Positions 1-7,543 of a stretch of 17,513 nt of DNA are shown here, in pieces. The translations under genes were made by a program, and so were the position numbers. Source of the stretch: Gallionella sp. (GTDB lineage Bacteria; Pseudomonadota; Gammaproteobacteria; Burkholderiales; Gallionellaceae); assembly GCA_025362155.1 (NCBI GenBank), contig JANYHX010000033.1:1-17513 (forward strand), read 5' to 3'. The notes under the pieces were generated by a model, which saw only the letters and a list, made by a program, of their open reading frames with translations, was not told where the DNA came from and did not search any database. Position 1 is the stretch's first letter; each line of letters starts with the position of its first letter.

Positions 1-839
1 CCCATATAAAGACGGGTCTCATACACCGACACGCCATCAATCACCGAATCTGGCCGCGCCAGATATACATATTCGAAAATGCACGGATTGAGATTGGCTT
101 TATCGCTGCATAATTGGCTGTGAAAATTGCCTTCAAAATCGATGAACACCGCTTCACCGGGTGCGATATCGCGCAGAAATTTAAAGCCTAGCGTATCCAG
201 TGCCACGCTTTCAGAAGCTACCAGATATTCCGTGCCCTGCTCGGTTTCATGCATGCCCACCACCAACGGACGTATACCGTAAATATCACGGAACGCCAGC
301 AAACCATAACCCGCAATCATCGCTACCACCGCGTAGGCACCGCGACAGCGCTGATGCACACCGGACACTGCGGCAAAAATAGCGGATGCATCGAGACGAA
401 ATTGTTTGGATTTAAGCTGCAACTCATGCGCCAGCACATTCAGCAGCACCTCAGAATCGGAACTGGTATTAACGTGGCGTAAGTCCTCAGCGAATAATTG
501 CTGCTTTAATTCATCTGCGTTGGTCAGGTTACCGTTGTGTCCCAGCACAATGCCGAAGGGGGAATTTACATAGAACGGCTGCGCCTGATTGTGATCCACG
601 GCAGAGCCCGCAGTCGGATACCGTACGTGCGCAATCCCCGCATTGCCCAGCAGCGAACGCATATGACGGGTGCGGAACACATCGCGCACCAACCCATTAT
701 CCTTGTGCAAATGGAAGGTATGTCCGTCCAGGGTCGCGATGCCGGCAGCGTCCTGGCCGCGATGCTGCAAAACTTGCAAACCGTCATACAGCAACTGGTT
801 TGCGGGTGATTGCGAGATCAATCCGAGAATGCCGCACAT
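1..839 (-). CDS. purF: amidophosphoribosyltransferase, N-terminal part (runs off left edge)
   Basis: First committed step of de novo purine synthesis: glutamine plus PRPP gives phosphoribosylamine. My translation from the ATG at 839 starts [10 protein letters not shown], placing the N-terminal nucleophile Cys2 directly after Met as in class II (Ntn) glutamine amidotransferases. [18 protein letters not shown] and GHNGNLTN follow, all typical of PurF. The frame stays open to base 1, so about 279 codons are present and the phosphoribosyltransferase half lies outside the window. An AGGG lies about 9 bases before the start. It follows cvpA with a gap of about 43 bases; cvpA-purF is a classic pair. 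Identification is secure; only the C-terminus is unseen. Confidence 0.96.
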   Translation of the reverse strand, partial: MCGILGLISQSPANQLLYDGLQVLQHRGQDAAGIATLDGHTFHLHKDNGLVRDVFRTRHMRSLLGNAGIAHVRYPTAGSAVDHNQAQPFYVNSPFGIVLGHNGNLTNADELKQQLFAEDLRHVNTSSDSEVLLNVLAHELQLKSKQFRLDASAIFAAVSGVHQRCRGAYAVVAMIAGYGLLAFRDIYGIRPLVVGMHETEQGTEYLVASESVALDTLGFKFLRDIAPGEAVFIDFEGNFHSQLCSDKANLNPCIFEYVYLARPDSVIDGVSVYETRLYM

Positions 840-882
840 GATTTTTTACCCTAAAATTTGCAAGCCAGAAATTATTGCAGGT

Positions 883-1365
883 TCAATAATGGATGCGTTG
901 CGCGAGGTTATAAGGCAGCCACGCTTTGGTCAGCAAGGCAGCGTGCTCCAGCGTATCGCTCAACATCGCCGCATGCCACACTGGTCGCGCCGGAAAATGT
1001 GTCAGCCCGGCCAGCCACACTAAAACGAGCACCATCAACGCTCCTCGCATTAGCCCAAACAATCCGCCCATCACCCTGTCCAGCCAACCTGTTCCTATTG
1101 CCTTGAGGAGCTTGGAGAGCAACCGTGCTATTACGTTCCATACAATCAGCACAACAATGAACACCAGCACATAGGCCGCGGCATTACGCCAGGTTTCTTG
1201 ATGCAAGGGCAGCAATGGCGCAAGGTGACCCGCAAACAACTTACTCAGCACAAACGCAAGCGGCCAACCCAACAACGCCATCACTTCATAAATCAGACCG
1301 CGCCACACCCCGAGTAACAATGAAAGCAATAATATTCCCACGACTACAAAATCCAGTCCATTCAT
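883..1365 (-). CDS. cvpA: CvpA family inner-membrane protein
   Basis: 160-residue hydrophobic protein starting MNGLDFVVVGILLLSLLLGVW. About four membrane segments are visible (near residues 5-22, 27-49, 63-83 and 103-123), with the family's conserved Gly-rich stretch around GWLDRVMGGLFGLMRG. Length and pattern match the CvpA family, known in E. coli for colicin V production and usually placed directly upstream of purF, as here. The molecular function is unsettled; envelope roles have been reported. The ATG lies 6 bases after the SPOR-protein stop and lacks a clear ribosome binding site, so translation is probably coupled to the upstream gene. Confidence 0.93.
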   Translation of the reverse strand: MNGLDFVVVGILLLSLLLGVWRGLIYEVMALLGWPLAFVLSKLFAGHLAPLLPLHQETWRNAAAYVLVFIVVLIVWNVIARLLSKLLKAIGTGWLDRVMGGLFGLMRGALMVLVLVWLAGLTHFPARPVWHAAMLSDTLEHAALLTKAWLPYNLAQRIHY

Positions 1366-1371
1366 AGGGGA

Positions 1372-2073
1372 TCATTTGGCAGTAATAATCACCGGATGCA
1401 AGCCATGTTTTTCCAATTGATGCGCTGCCTTCTCCGCCTTGGCGCGGTCTGCATAAGGGCCCACGCGCACGCGCATCTTGTCACCCGCTTTTTCGATATA
1501 AGCCTTAAAGCCCCATTTTTTCAGCTTATTGAGCTCCTGCTTGGCTGTGTCCGACTTGGAATAGGCTCCTACTTGCGCGACATAACTTTCGGCACTGGCC
1601 TGATCAGCGCTACCCATTTCCGTAGATTTATGGGTTTCCGTAGATTGAGGAGTGTCTGCTGATTTTTGAGATTCGGCGGATTTATGAGGACTCCTTTCAG
1701 GACTGGTGTCTGCCTTGCGCGGCGCAGCCTGCTGTGGGCTGGGTGCCACACTCGGTTTAGCTGCTTGGGGAGCCAATGCAGGCATATCAATAGCAGAGGC
1801 TGCCACCACCGGCGCGGGACTGGCCGTTACACTGGAAGCTTCTGAAGGCAAGGTAATTGCGACCTCTGAAACCGGCCGATGCGTAACAAACTCGCCGACC
1901 TTGTCGGGAGCCGGAATGCTCAAGTCGATGTCTTTCCCACTCGGCTTGGGCTCACTGTCCAGCACCATCGGCAATATCACCACCACCGCCAGTGTCAGCA
2001 CCACCGCGCCAATCAAACGGCGGCGCGCTTTGCGCTTAAGATTCAGTTCATCTTCTATTTGCTGTTTTGCCAT
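1372..2073 (-). CDS. SPOR domain-containing membrane protein (DedD-like)
   Basis: 233 residues. A short cytoplasmic Lys/Arg-rich N-terminus is followed by one membrane segment (about 19-38, LIGAVVLTLAVVVILPMVL), a Pro/Ala/Ser-rich linker (about 40-160) and a C-terminal SPOR domain (about 163-233, opening SYVAQVGAYSKSD and ending near GLHPVIITAK). SPOR domains bind denuded septal peptidoglycan, so a role in cell division like that of DedD or FtsN is likely. The linker holds degenerate repeats of the type HKSAES, QKSADT and HKSTEM. It sits between folC and cvpA, the usual position of dedD. I leave the symbol blank because several SPOR proteins share this architecture. Confidence 0.9.
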   Translation of the reverse strand: MAKQQIEDELNLKRKARRRLIGAVVLTLAVVVILPMVLDSEPKPSGKDIDLSIPAPDKVGEFVTHRPVSEVAITLPSEASSVTASPAPVVAASAIDMPALAPQAAKPSVAPSPQQAAPRKADTSPERSPHKSAESQKSADTPQSTETHKSTEMGSADQASAESYVAQVGAYSKSDTAKQELNKLKKWGFKAYIEKAGDKMRVRVGPYADRAKAEKAAHQLEKHGLHPVIITAK

Positions 2074-2112
2074 GCTGTGATCTCGCCTTTGCCTCTGGAA
2101 TGCTGGAATGCT

Positions 2113-3561
2113 TTACTCAGTAACGGACAACCCTTTTGCAGCCATCACTTCCGCGACGGTATAGAACGATCCGAAGGCGAGGATTCTATCATTTTCGCCC
2201 GCCTCGTTATAGGCATAACGCAGTGCCTCGGGTATGTTTACGCAGTTTATAATTTCGCCGCGCACCCGGCACTGTTGCAATACCTGCTCGACCTGGTCGG
2301 CGGTTGCGCCGCGCGGCATATCTATGCCTGCCGCCAGCCAGGTGTCGATGTGCGCATCAAGAGCCGCTATTACCCCCGCGATATCCTTGTCTTTTAACAT
2401 CGCGAATACCGCATAGGTGTTCGGACAGGGCGGCAGACTGGCGAGATTCTGCGCCAGCGAACGCGCCGCATGCGGATTGTGCGCCACATCCAGAATCAGC
2501 GTCGGCCTGCCCGGCACAAACTGGAATCGCCCTGCAAGCTGCACCTCGCCCAAACCGCGCCGCACCGCTCCCATACTTACCGGTAAACGTTCTTTCAGCA
2601 TATCCAACGCCGCCAGCGCCGCGCTGGCATTGTTAAGCTGAAACGCACCACGCAACGCGGGATAGGGTAATGAGCTGCGTGTGCCTGCCGGACTTCTGAA
2701 ATCCCACTGCATCAGTCCCCTCTCCCCCCGGGGGAGGGTTAGGGAGGGGGAGCGCCCGTCAAACCCAAACTCCCTCCCTATCCGCCAAAGCTCAGCCCCA
2801 ATCTTCTCCGCATATTCCGCCATCGCCAGCGGCACATCCACATCCGCACAGATCGCTACACGGCCAGCCCGAAAAATTCCCGCCTTCTCGAAGGCGATTT
2901 TTTCACGCGTATCGCCCAGATAATCGGTGTGATCAATATCCACGCTGGCGATCACCGCGCAATCATTGTCGAACACATTCACCGCATCCAGCCTGCCGCC
3001 CAGCCCTACTTCTAGTATTGCTACTTCCACCTTGTGCGCAATGAAACACTGCATCGCCGCCAGCGTGCCGAACTCAAAGTAGGTGAGTGGAATTTCAGAT
3101 GACGCGGGCACTTGTCCCCTCTCCCCCCGGGGGATAACCAGTGACTTGGTGGGCGTTGTTTGCCTGCCTAGTCGAATGGCTAGAGGTTCCATCAGGGTTA
3201 GGGAGGGGGTTATATTGTCGTCGCTCTCAATTTTCCCTGTTCGCGCCAACTCTATACTCTCAAACGAAGCACACAACTCCGCATCGCTCGCGGCTCTTTT
3301 TGCAATGCGCACACGCTCGTTGTAATGCAGCAAATGCGGTGAGGTGTAGCAACCGACGCGGTATCCGGCGGCGTGCAATATGCTTTCCAGCAGCGCGCAC
3401 ACCGAGCCTTTGCCGTTCGTGCCACCGACCACGATGATCGGAAAATCAGCTTGCATATTCAGCCGCTGCTTGACTTGCGCCACGCGCTCCAGGCCGAGCG
3501 CGATGGTTTTGGGATGCAGGGATTCGAGGTAGGTCAGCCAGTCGGCCAGGGTAGAGGGCAT
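2113..3561 (-). CDS. folC: bifunctional dihydrofolate/folylpolyglutamate synthase, with two in-frame repeat insertions
   Basis: Adds glutamate to dihydropteroate and extends polyglutamate tails on folates. The N-terminal Mur-ligase-like ATPase has a P-loop (VVGGTNGKGSV, about 44-54) and YTSPHLLHYNERVRI (about 72-86). Further motifs are YFEFGTLAAM, EVGLGGRLDAVN, HTDYLGDTREKIAFEKAGIF and, in the C-terminal domain, LDVAHNPHAA. At 482 residues it is about 50-60 longer than I expect for the family. The excess lies in two low-complexity insertions at about 118-150 and 271-283, each reading through a G/C-run palindromic element ending PRGERG. The flanking conserved motifs stay in frame, so the protein may still work. 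The ATG at 3561 lacks a clear ribosome binding site but gives the usual N-terminus (WLTYLESLHPK). Confidence 0.95.
   Translation of the reverse strand: MPSTLADWLTYLESLHPKTIALGLERVAQVKQRLNMQADFPIIVVGGTNGKGSVCALLESILHAAGYRVGCYTSPHLLHYNERVRIAKRAASDAELCASFESIELARTGKIESDDNITPSLTLMEPLAIRLGRQTTPTKSLVIPRGERGQVPASSEIPLTYFEFGTLAAMQCFIAHKVEVAILEVGLGGRLDAVNVFDNDCAVIASVDIDHTDYLGDTREKIAFEKAGIFRAGRVAICADVDVPLAMAEYAEKIGAELWRIGREFGFDGRSPSLTLPRGERGLMQWDFRSPAGTRSSLPYPALRGAFQLNNASAALAALDMLKERLPVSMGAVRRGLGEVQLAGRFQFVPGRPTLILDVAHNPHAARSLAQNLASLPPCPNTYAVFAMLKDKDIAGVIAALDAHIDTWLAAGIDMPRGATADQVEQVLQQCRVRGEIINCVNIPEALRYAYNEAGENDRILAFGSFYTVAEVMAAKGLSVTE
2715..2750. repeat. short palindromic element, copy A, inside folC
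   Basis: 36 bases: a C-run half (gtcccctctcccccc) followed by a G-run half ending gggttagggaggggg. The core ctccccccgggggag is a near-perfect palindrome. On the minus strand it is read in frame as SPSLTLPRGERG (folC residues about 271-282), between FGFDGR and the conserved QWDFRSP stretch. The same 36 bases occur in split form at 3114-3209. It resembles the ccctctccc/gggagaggg dispersed repeats I remember from many proteobacterial genomes; that likeness is from memory, not a search. Confidence 0.85.
3114..3209. repeat. short palindromic element, copy B, inside folC, split by a 60-bp insertion
   Basis: Bases 3114-3134 match the first 21 bases of copy A (2715-2735) exactly, and 3195-3209 match its last 15 bases (2736-2750) exactly. 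Between them lies a 60-base segment absent from copy A. The two halves encode PRGERG and TPSLTL, the same peptide pieces as copy A. The element is therefore interrupted by a second element, with the folC frame preserved. Confidence 0.88.
3135..3194. repeat. 60-bp nested element inside folC repeat copy B
   Basis: Exactly 60 bases (20 codons) inserted between the halves of copy B. It opens taaccagtgacttgg and closes cctagtcgaatggctagagg. The ends are imperfect inverted repeats of each other (taaccag-tgactt against tagccattcgacta). The same pattern, with 46-49-base spacing, recurs twice at the fimV 5' end (12506-12551, 12560-12608). Similarity to the fimV locus extends past the core: ctagaggttccatcag here against ctaggagtttcctcag at 12640-12655. 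Confidence 0.8.
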
Positions 3562-3569
3562 ATTGTTTT

Positions 3570-3649
3570 GTAGGGCGTCAATAAACGAAGCGCATTGCTC
3601 CGAATGACCAATACATACGGCGCACTGCCCGTTGGTTATTGCGCCCTAC
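3570..3649. repeat. 80-bp inverted-repeat element between the unknown gene and folC
   Basis: A left arm of 37 bases (3570-3606, opening gtagggcgtcaataaacg) and a right arm of 36 bases (3614-3649, ending ggttattgcgccctac) flank a 7-base centre (accaata). Aligned as inverted repeats, the arms agree at about 29 of 36 positions with one gap, so the transcript could fold into a long hairpin. There is no run of T after it, so it is not an obvious intrinsic terminator. The motif gtagggcg-caataa...gcgcattgc resembles a dispersed repeat that I recall from proteobacterial genomes (from memory). It fills almost all of the 93-base gap between folC and the upstream gene. Confidence 0.82.
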
Positions 3650-3654
3650 GCTTG

Positions 3655-4155
3655 CTAAAAGAACCTCTTTGGCAGCATAGGCAAAAGCTGCACTCTTGCT
3701 TCATTAAAAGAGCGAACTATATGACGTTTGAAGTAAAGGCGATTTCTACCATAAAAAACCGCAACATCATCTTCGTATTCTGACTTCAATTCGAGATCAT
3801 CAATTTTCATAAGATTGCATTTCCCAAAAGCAACCATAAAAGAACCACGATTTCCTCTGTCGTCAAAGTGTCTTTTAAATGAATCAATATGACAACAGGA
3901 ATCCCGTACGGCCCTTACGGCATCAGACACATCGGTCACATAGTCACTTTGCATTATGTCGTCCGTAAATGATATTTTTTGCCCGTATTTTTCGACCTTG
4001 CACAAGAGGTCTCGCAAACAGATCATTAGATTAATAAAAGCTGATTCTCGTAGAATGTTCTGGCTACTTTTTGGCTCAAATATGCCACAGTTCAGCAACT
4101 CTTCAATTTTTCTAATGTTGGATTCACAATCTTGTTGGTCAAGCACATCCATCAT
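3655..4155 (-). CDS. hypothetical protein, possible HEPN-like fold
   Basis: I do not recognise a named family. The ATG at 4155 follows AGGTG closely and gives 166 residues; a GTG at 4161 would add two. The protein is soluble and largely helical, with no signal or membrane segment. RDSCCH at residues 84-89 fits the R-x4-H pattern of HEPN nucleases. It sits after a helical stretch (INLMICLRDLLCKVEKYG, about 41-58), as expected in such folds, but this is weak evidence. A conserved-looking C-terminal part reads EDDVAVFYGRNRLYFKRHI. Base composition is visibly A+T-rich: about 37% G+C in bases 3721-3780 against about 55% in part of accD. That, and its place inside a conserved gene block beside an inverted-repeat element, suggest acquisition by transfer. 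Confidence 0.72.
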   Translation of the reverse strand: MMDVLDQQDCESNIRKIEELLNCGIFEPKSSQNILRESAFINLMICLRDLLCKVEKYGQKISFTDDIMQSDYVTDVSDAVRAVRDSCCHIDSFKRHFDDRGNRGSFMVAFGKCNLMKIDDLELKSEYEDDVAVFYGRNRLYFKRHIVRSFNEARVQLLPMLPKRFF

Positions 4156-4172
4156 TTTCACCTAGAGAATCT

Positions 4173-5054
4173 CTAAGCCGCCTCAATCTCCGCTGCAGCA
4201 GATTGCTTGGTCAACAAAGTAATCAACGTCGCCAATTGATTTTTCATCTCACGCCTATCAATGATCATATCTATTGCGCCATGATCGAGAAGAAACTCCG
4301 CACGCTGGAAGCCTTCCGGCAACGTTTCGCGCACTGTCTGCTGAATCACGCGTGCACCGGCAAAACCAATCAGAGCGCCGGGTTCGGCGATCACCACATC
4401 GCCCATAAAGGCGAAGCTAGCGGACACGCCGCCCATAGTGGGGTCGGTCAACACCGAGATGAATGGCAATTTTTCTGCGCTCAACTGCGTCAACGCGGCG
4501 CAGGTCTTGGCCATCTGCATCAGCGACAGCAAGCCTTCCTGCATGCGCGCACCGCCGCTGGCGGCGAAACAAATGAACGGGCATTTTTGTTCCAGCGCCA
4601 CTTGCACGCCGCGCACAAAACGCTCGCCGACCACCGAGCCCATTGAGCCGCCCATGAAAGCGAATTCAAATGCAGCGGCAACCACCGGCTGCGCATGAAT
4701 ACTGCCCTGCATCACCACCAGCGCATCGTCTTCATCGGTGGTTTTTTTGGATTCGACCAAGCGATCCGAATATTTTTTGCTGTCCCGAAACTTGAGCGTA
4801 TCTAGCGGCAATACTTCGGCGCCGATCTCAAAGCGGCCTTCGCCATCCAATAATGAATCCAGCCTGGAACGCGCCGTGATGCGATGATGATGATTGCATT
4901 TGGGGCAAACGCTCTGGTTTTTTTCCAGGTCGGAATAATACAGGACTGCTTGACAGGACGGGCACTTGGTCCACAATCCTTCCGGTACATTTTTCTTGGC
5001 ATCGCCTTCGCGACGTTTGATTTTTGGCGGTAATAGTTTTTGGAACCAGCTCAT
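4173..5054 (-). CDS. accD: acetyl-CoA carboxylase carboxyltransferase subunit beta
   Basis: Beta subunit of the carboxyltransferase half of acetyl-CoA carboxylase; with AccA it transfers the carboxyl group from biotin to acetyl-CoA, giving malonyl-CoA for fatty acid synthesis. The four-Cys zinc ribbon is clear (C31, C34, C50, C53 in CPSC and CPKC). The crotonase-like domain follows with [25 protein letters not shown] and [15 protein letters not shown]. The 293-residue length is normal. The ATG at 5054 has a strong ribosome binding site (AAAGGAG, 8 bases away). It lies 13 bases after the trpA stop; trpA-accD-folC is a common proteobacterial order. An extra gene now separates it from folC. Confidence 0.97.
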   Translation of the reverse strand: MSWFQKLLPPKIKRREGDAKKNVPEGLWTKCPSCQAVLYYSDLEKNQSVCPKCNHHHRITARSRLDSLLDGEGRFEIGAEVLPLDTLKFRDSKKYSDRLVESKKTTDEDDALVVMQGSIHAQPVVAAAFEFAFMGGSMGSVVGERFVRGVQVALEQKCPFICFAASGGARMQEGLLSLMQMAKTCAALTQLSAEKLPFISVLTDPTMGGVSASFAFMGDVVIAEPGALIGFAGARVIQQTVRETLPEGFQRAEFLLDHGAIDMIIDRREMKNQLATLITLLTKQSAAAEIEAA

Positions 5055-5067
5055 GGCGTTTTCTCCT

Positions 5068-5874
5068 TTAGGCCTGATCTACGGCCTGCCTTAATTCTTT
5101 AACCAGCTTGCTCACATTGGCGATTACATTTTGCTCGGTCGAGTTTTCGATTTCCTGCACGATACGGCTACCCACCACCACACCATCGCACAACTTCGCC
5201 ACAGCCAGCGCAGTCGCCGCATCACGGATACCGAAACCCACGCCAATAGGCAGCTTGATGTGCTGACGCAGCTGCGGAATTTTTTCTGCGATAGCGGATA
5301 AATCCAGATTCCCCGCGCCGGTCACACCCTTGAGCGACACGTAATACACATAGCCGCGCGCCTGTTTGGCGACCCGCGCCACGCGCGCATCCGTACTGGT
5401 CGGAGCAAGCAGAAAAATCGGCGCGATGCCATTTTTTTCCAGATGCGCGAATGCCTGGTGACTTTCTTCAGGGGGAAAATCAACAGTTAACACGCCATCT
5501 ACGCCCACTTCCGCGCAACGTTTTGCAAAAATTTCCCAGCCCATCGCTTCAATGGGATTGCCATAACCCATCAGCACGATGGGGGTGGTGGTATTGCTGC
5601 GGCGAAATTCGGCGACCATATCCAACACCTGATGCAGCGCAACTCCATGCTTGAGCGCGCGCTCGGAAGCTCGTTGTATGGTCGGACCATCCGCCATCGG
5701 ATCGGAGAACGGCACGCCCAGTTCGATCACATCCGAACCAGCTTCGACTAACGCGTGCAGCAGCGGTACGGTGAATTTTGGATGCGGGTCACCAGCGGTG
5801 AAAAATGGAATCAACGCCTTGCGCTTTTGTTGTTTGAGCTTGTCGAAGGTGATCGAGATGCGCGACGAGGTCAT
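5068..5874 (-). CDS. trpA: tryptophan synthase alpha chain
   Basis: Cleaves indole-3-glycerol phosphate to indole and glyceraldehyde 3-phosphate; indole is channelled to TrpB. The TIM-barrel landmarks are present: [11 protein letters not shown], then [14 protein letters not shown] holding the catalytic Glu and Asp 11 residues apart (equivalent to E49/D60 of the Salmonella enzyme), and GVGFGI near the phosphate site. I chose the ATG at 5874 (268 aa, [14 protein letters not shown]) because it matches the usual family N-terminus and lies 4 bases after the hicB stop. An in-frame ATG at 5886 would add four residues and overlap hicB by 8 bases. Neither has a clear ribosome binding site, so coupling to hicB translation is likely. 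Confidence 0.95.
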   Translation of the reverse strand: MTSSRISITFDKLKQQKRKALIPFFTAGDPHPKFTVPLLHALVEAGSDVIELGVPFSDPMADGPTIQRASERALKHGVALHQVLDMVAEFRRSNTTTPIVLMGYGNPIEAMGWEIFAKRCAEVGVDGVLTVDFPPEESHQAFAHLEKNGIAPIFLLAPTSTDARVARVAKQARGYVYYVSLKGVTGAGNLDLSAIAEKIPQLRQHIKLPIGVGFGIRDAATALAVAKLCDGVVVGSRIVQEIENSTEQNVIANVSKLVKELRQAVDQA

Positions 5875-5878
5875 TATT

Positions 5879-6088
5879 TTAGGCATACATCAGCCGCCCG
5901 CGCGGCTCTGGAATTGGACGCCCCAGCTCCTGTGCCACTTCCACCCAAGCTGTCATTGCTTCCTGGGCATGATGTAGCGCTTCATCTTGCGTATCTCCAT
6001 GTGCGATGCAACCGGGCAATTCAGGCACTTCGGCGATAAATGCGGCGTCTTCGGCACTCCAGTAAAGGATAATTTCATAACGATACAT
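5879..6088 (-). CDS. hicB: HicB-like antitoxin, short form without DNA-binding domain
   Basis: 69 residues with the HicB partial-RNase-H-like fold signature: [11 protein letters not shown], then [22 protein letters not shown] and a helix [18 protein letters not shown]. The protein ends soon after the fold ([12 protein letters not shown]), so the C-terminal HTH or ribbon-helix-helix domain found in many HicB antitoxins is absent. By inference it may neutralise HicA without binding its own promoter. The ATG at 6088 has a good ribosome binding site (GGGAGAG, about 7 bases away) lying inside the end of hicA. An in-frame GTG at 6094 is less likely. It is placed immediately before trpA. Confidence 0.88.
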   Translation of the reverse strand: MYRYEIILYWSAEDAAFIAEVPELPGCIAHGDTQDEALHHAQEAMTAWVEVAQELGRPIPEPRGRLMYA

Positions 6089-6090
6089 GG

Positions 6091-6342
6091 TCACTCTCCC
6101 GCCAAATGATATTTCATAATAATAGCCCTCACCTGTTTAACTTGGTAGGGTTTAGCTTTATTGCCCGCAGGCTGAATGTTGACGATTTCTTCAACGCCAT
6201 TCTTGCTGAACAAATGATGGCCGCCCTTGATGCGTTTTTCAAACCCCATGGCTTCGAGCAAATAGACTAAATCATCGAATGCGATATTCTGGTCACTGCC
6301 AGCCATTAATATCTGACCAAGAATTTTCTCCAGCTTTCCCAT
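6091..6342 (-). CDS. hicA: HicA-like toxin (mRNA interferase family)
   Basis: 83 residues from the ATG at 6342. The core FDDLVYLLEAMGFEKRIKGGHHLFSKNG contains the conserved Gly-His segment (GGHH, residues 40-43) of the double-stranded-RNA-binding-like HicA fold, whose His is catalytic in characterised members. QPAGNKAKPYQVKQVRAIIMKYHL is the usual C-terminal helix region. Family members cleave mRNA when not held by HicB. The start lies one base after the trpB stop (TGA A ATG) with no ribosome binding site of its own, so translation should depend on trpB. A longer frame from a GTG at 6396 would overlap trpB and is unlikely. The gene is intact with no frame damage. Confidence 0.87.
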   Translation of the reverse strand: MGKLEKILGQILMAGSDQNIAFDDLVYLLEAMGFEKRIKGGHHLFSKNGVEEIVNIQPAGNKAKPYQVKQVRAIIMKYHLAGE

Positions 6343-6343
6343 T

Positions 6344-7543
6344 TCAGAGTGCAATGCCTGACACGCGCGCCACGGTCGCCATGTCCTTGTCGCCACGCCC
6401 GGACAAATTCACCAGCAACACTTTATCCTTGCCCATGCCGGGCGCGATTTTCGCGGCATGTGCCAGTGCATGGCTGGATTCCAGCGCGGGAATGATACCC
6501 TCAAAGTGACACAGGTCATGAAAAGCGCGCAGTGCTTCATCGTCATTGATCGCCACATACTCAGCGCGTCCACTATCTTTCAGCCAACTATGCTCCGGGC
6601 CGACACCGGGATAATCCAGCCCGGCGGAAATCGAATGGGTCTCGATGATCTGGCCATTCTCGTCCTGCATCAGGTAGGTCTTGTTGCCATGCAACACACC
6701 CACCGGACTGTTGGTGGTCAAGGGCGCGGCATGTTGCCCGCTGGCGATACCATGTCCGCCAGCCTCCACACCGATCAGCTTCACCCCGGACATGTCAATA
6801 TAGGAATAGAATACACCCATCGCATTCGACCCCCCGCCGACGCAGGCGATCACCACATCCGGCTGGCGACCCACCAGCTCCGGCATCTGCACCACACATT
6901 CCTTGCTGACGATGGAATTAAAATCGCGCACCATCATAGGATACGGATGCGGCCCGGCCACTGTGCCGATGATGTAAAAGGTATTTTCGATGTTGGTCAC
7001 CCAGTCACGCATCGCTTCATTAAGCGCGTCCTTGAGCGTCCTGGAGCCGCTTTCCACCGGCACCACGGTCGCACCGAGCAGCTTCATGCGATATACATTC
7101 TGTGCCTGGCGCTTCATGTCTTCAGAGCCCATGTACACCACGCATTCCATGCCGTAGCGCGCAGCCACGGTAGCCGTCGCCACACCGTGCTGGCCCGCGC
7201 CGGTCTCGGCGATCACGCGCGGTTTGCCCATGCGCTTGGCGAGCAATGCCTGCCCGACAGTGTTGTTCACCTTGTGCGCGCCAGTGTGGTTGAGATCTTC
7301 GCGCTTCAGGTATATTTGCGCGCCGCCGAGTTGTTGTGACCAACGCCTGGCATGGTAAATTGGGCTGGGACGACCAACGAAATGCTTGAGATCGTAATTC
7401 AGCTCGGCGATAAAATCCGCATCGTGACGATATTTTTCATAGGCCTGATTCAGTTCTTCCAGCGCGCCCATCAAGGTTTCGGCAACATAAATGCCGCCGT
7501 AGGGGCCGAAGTGGCCAGTGCTATCGGGGTAAGTGTAAGTCAA
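6344..7543 (-). CDS. trpB: tryptophan synthase beta chain
   Basis: PLP enzyme joining indole and serine to make tryptophan, in an alpha2-beta2 complex with TrpA. At 399 residues it is full length. The PLP lysine is K91 in [24 protein letters not shown] and the phosphate-binding [10 protein letters not shown] are present, as is the C-terminal [12 protein letters not shown]. The start is TTG at 7543, about 9 bases after GAGG; no in-frame ATG lies nearby and the resulting N-terminus ([17 protein letters not shown]) is normal. It overlaps the 3' end of trpF by 23 bases. Downstream, hicA begins one base after its stop, where trpA would be expected. Confidence 0.97.
   Translation of the reverse strand: MTYTYPDSTGHFGPYGGIYVAETLMGALEELNQAYEKYRHDADFIAELNYDLKHFVGRPSPIYHARRWSQQLGGAQIYLKREDLNHTGAHKVNNTVGQALLAKRMGKPRVIAETGAGQHGVATATVAARYGMECVVYMGSEDMKRQAQNVYRMKLLGATVVPVESGSRTLKDALNEAMRDWVTNIENTFYIIGTVAGPHPYPMMVRDFNSIVSKECVVQMPELVGRQPDVVIACVGGGSNAMGVFYSYIDMSGVKLIGVEAGGHGIASGQHAAPLTTNSPVGVLHGNKTYLMQDENGQIIETHSISAGLDYPGVGPEHSWLKDSGRAEYVAINDDEALRAFHDLCHFEGIIPALESSHALAHAAKIAPGMGKDKVLLVNLSGRGDKDMATVARVSGIAL

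Noticed and set aside
2094..2109. Tandem ctggaatg ctggaatg between folC and the SPOR gene
   Set aside because: Two 8-base copies in a short gap; too small to be meaningful without comparison to relatives.
6343..6396. Longer HicA start (GTG at 6396) overlapping trpB
   Set aside because: The extra residues are a frame-shifted reading of the trpB C-terminus and are not HicA-like; the ATG at 6342 gives the family-typical protein.
6458..7339. A 293-codon plus-strand open frame opposite trpB
   Set aside because: It lies entirely antisense to a full-length trpB with all motifs; its translation is His-rich low-complexity with no recognisable domain. It is a codon-bias shadow.
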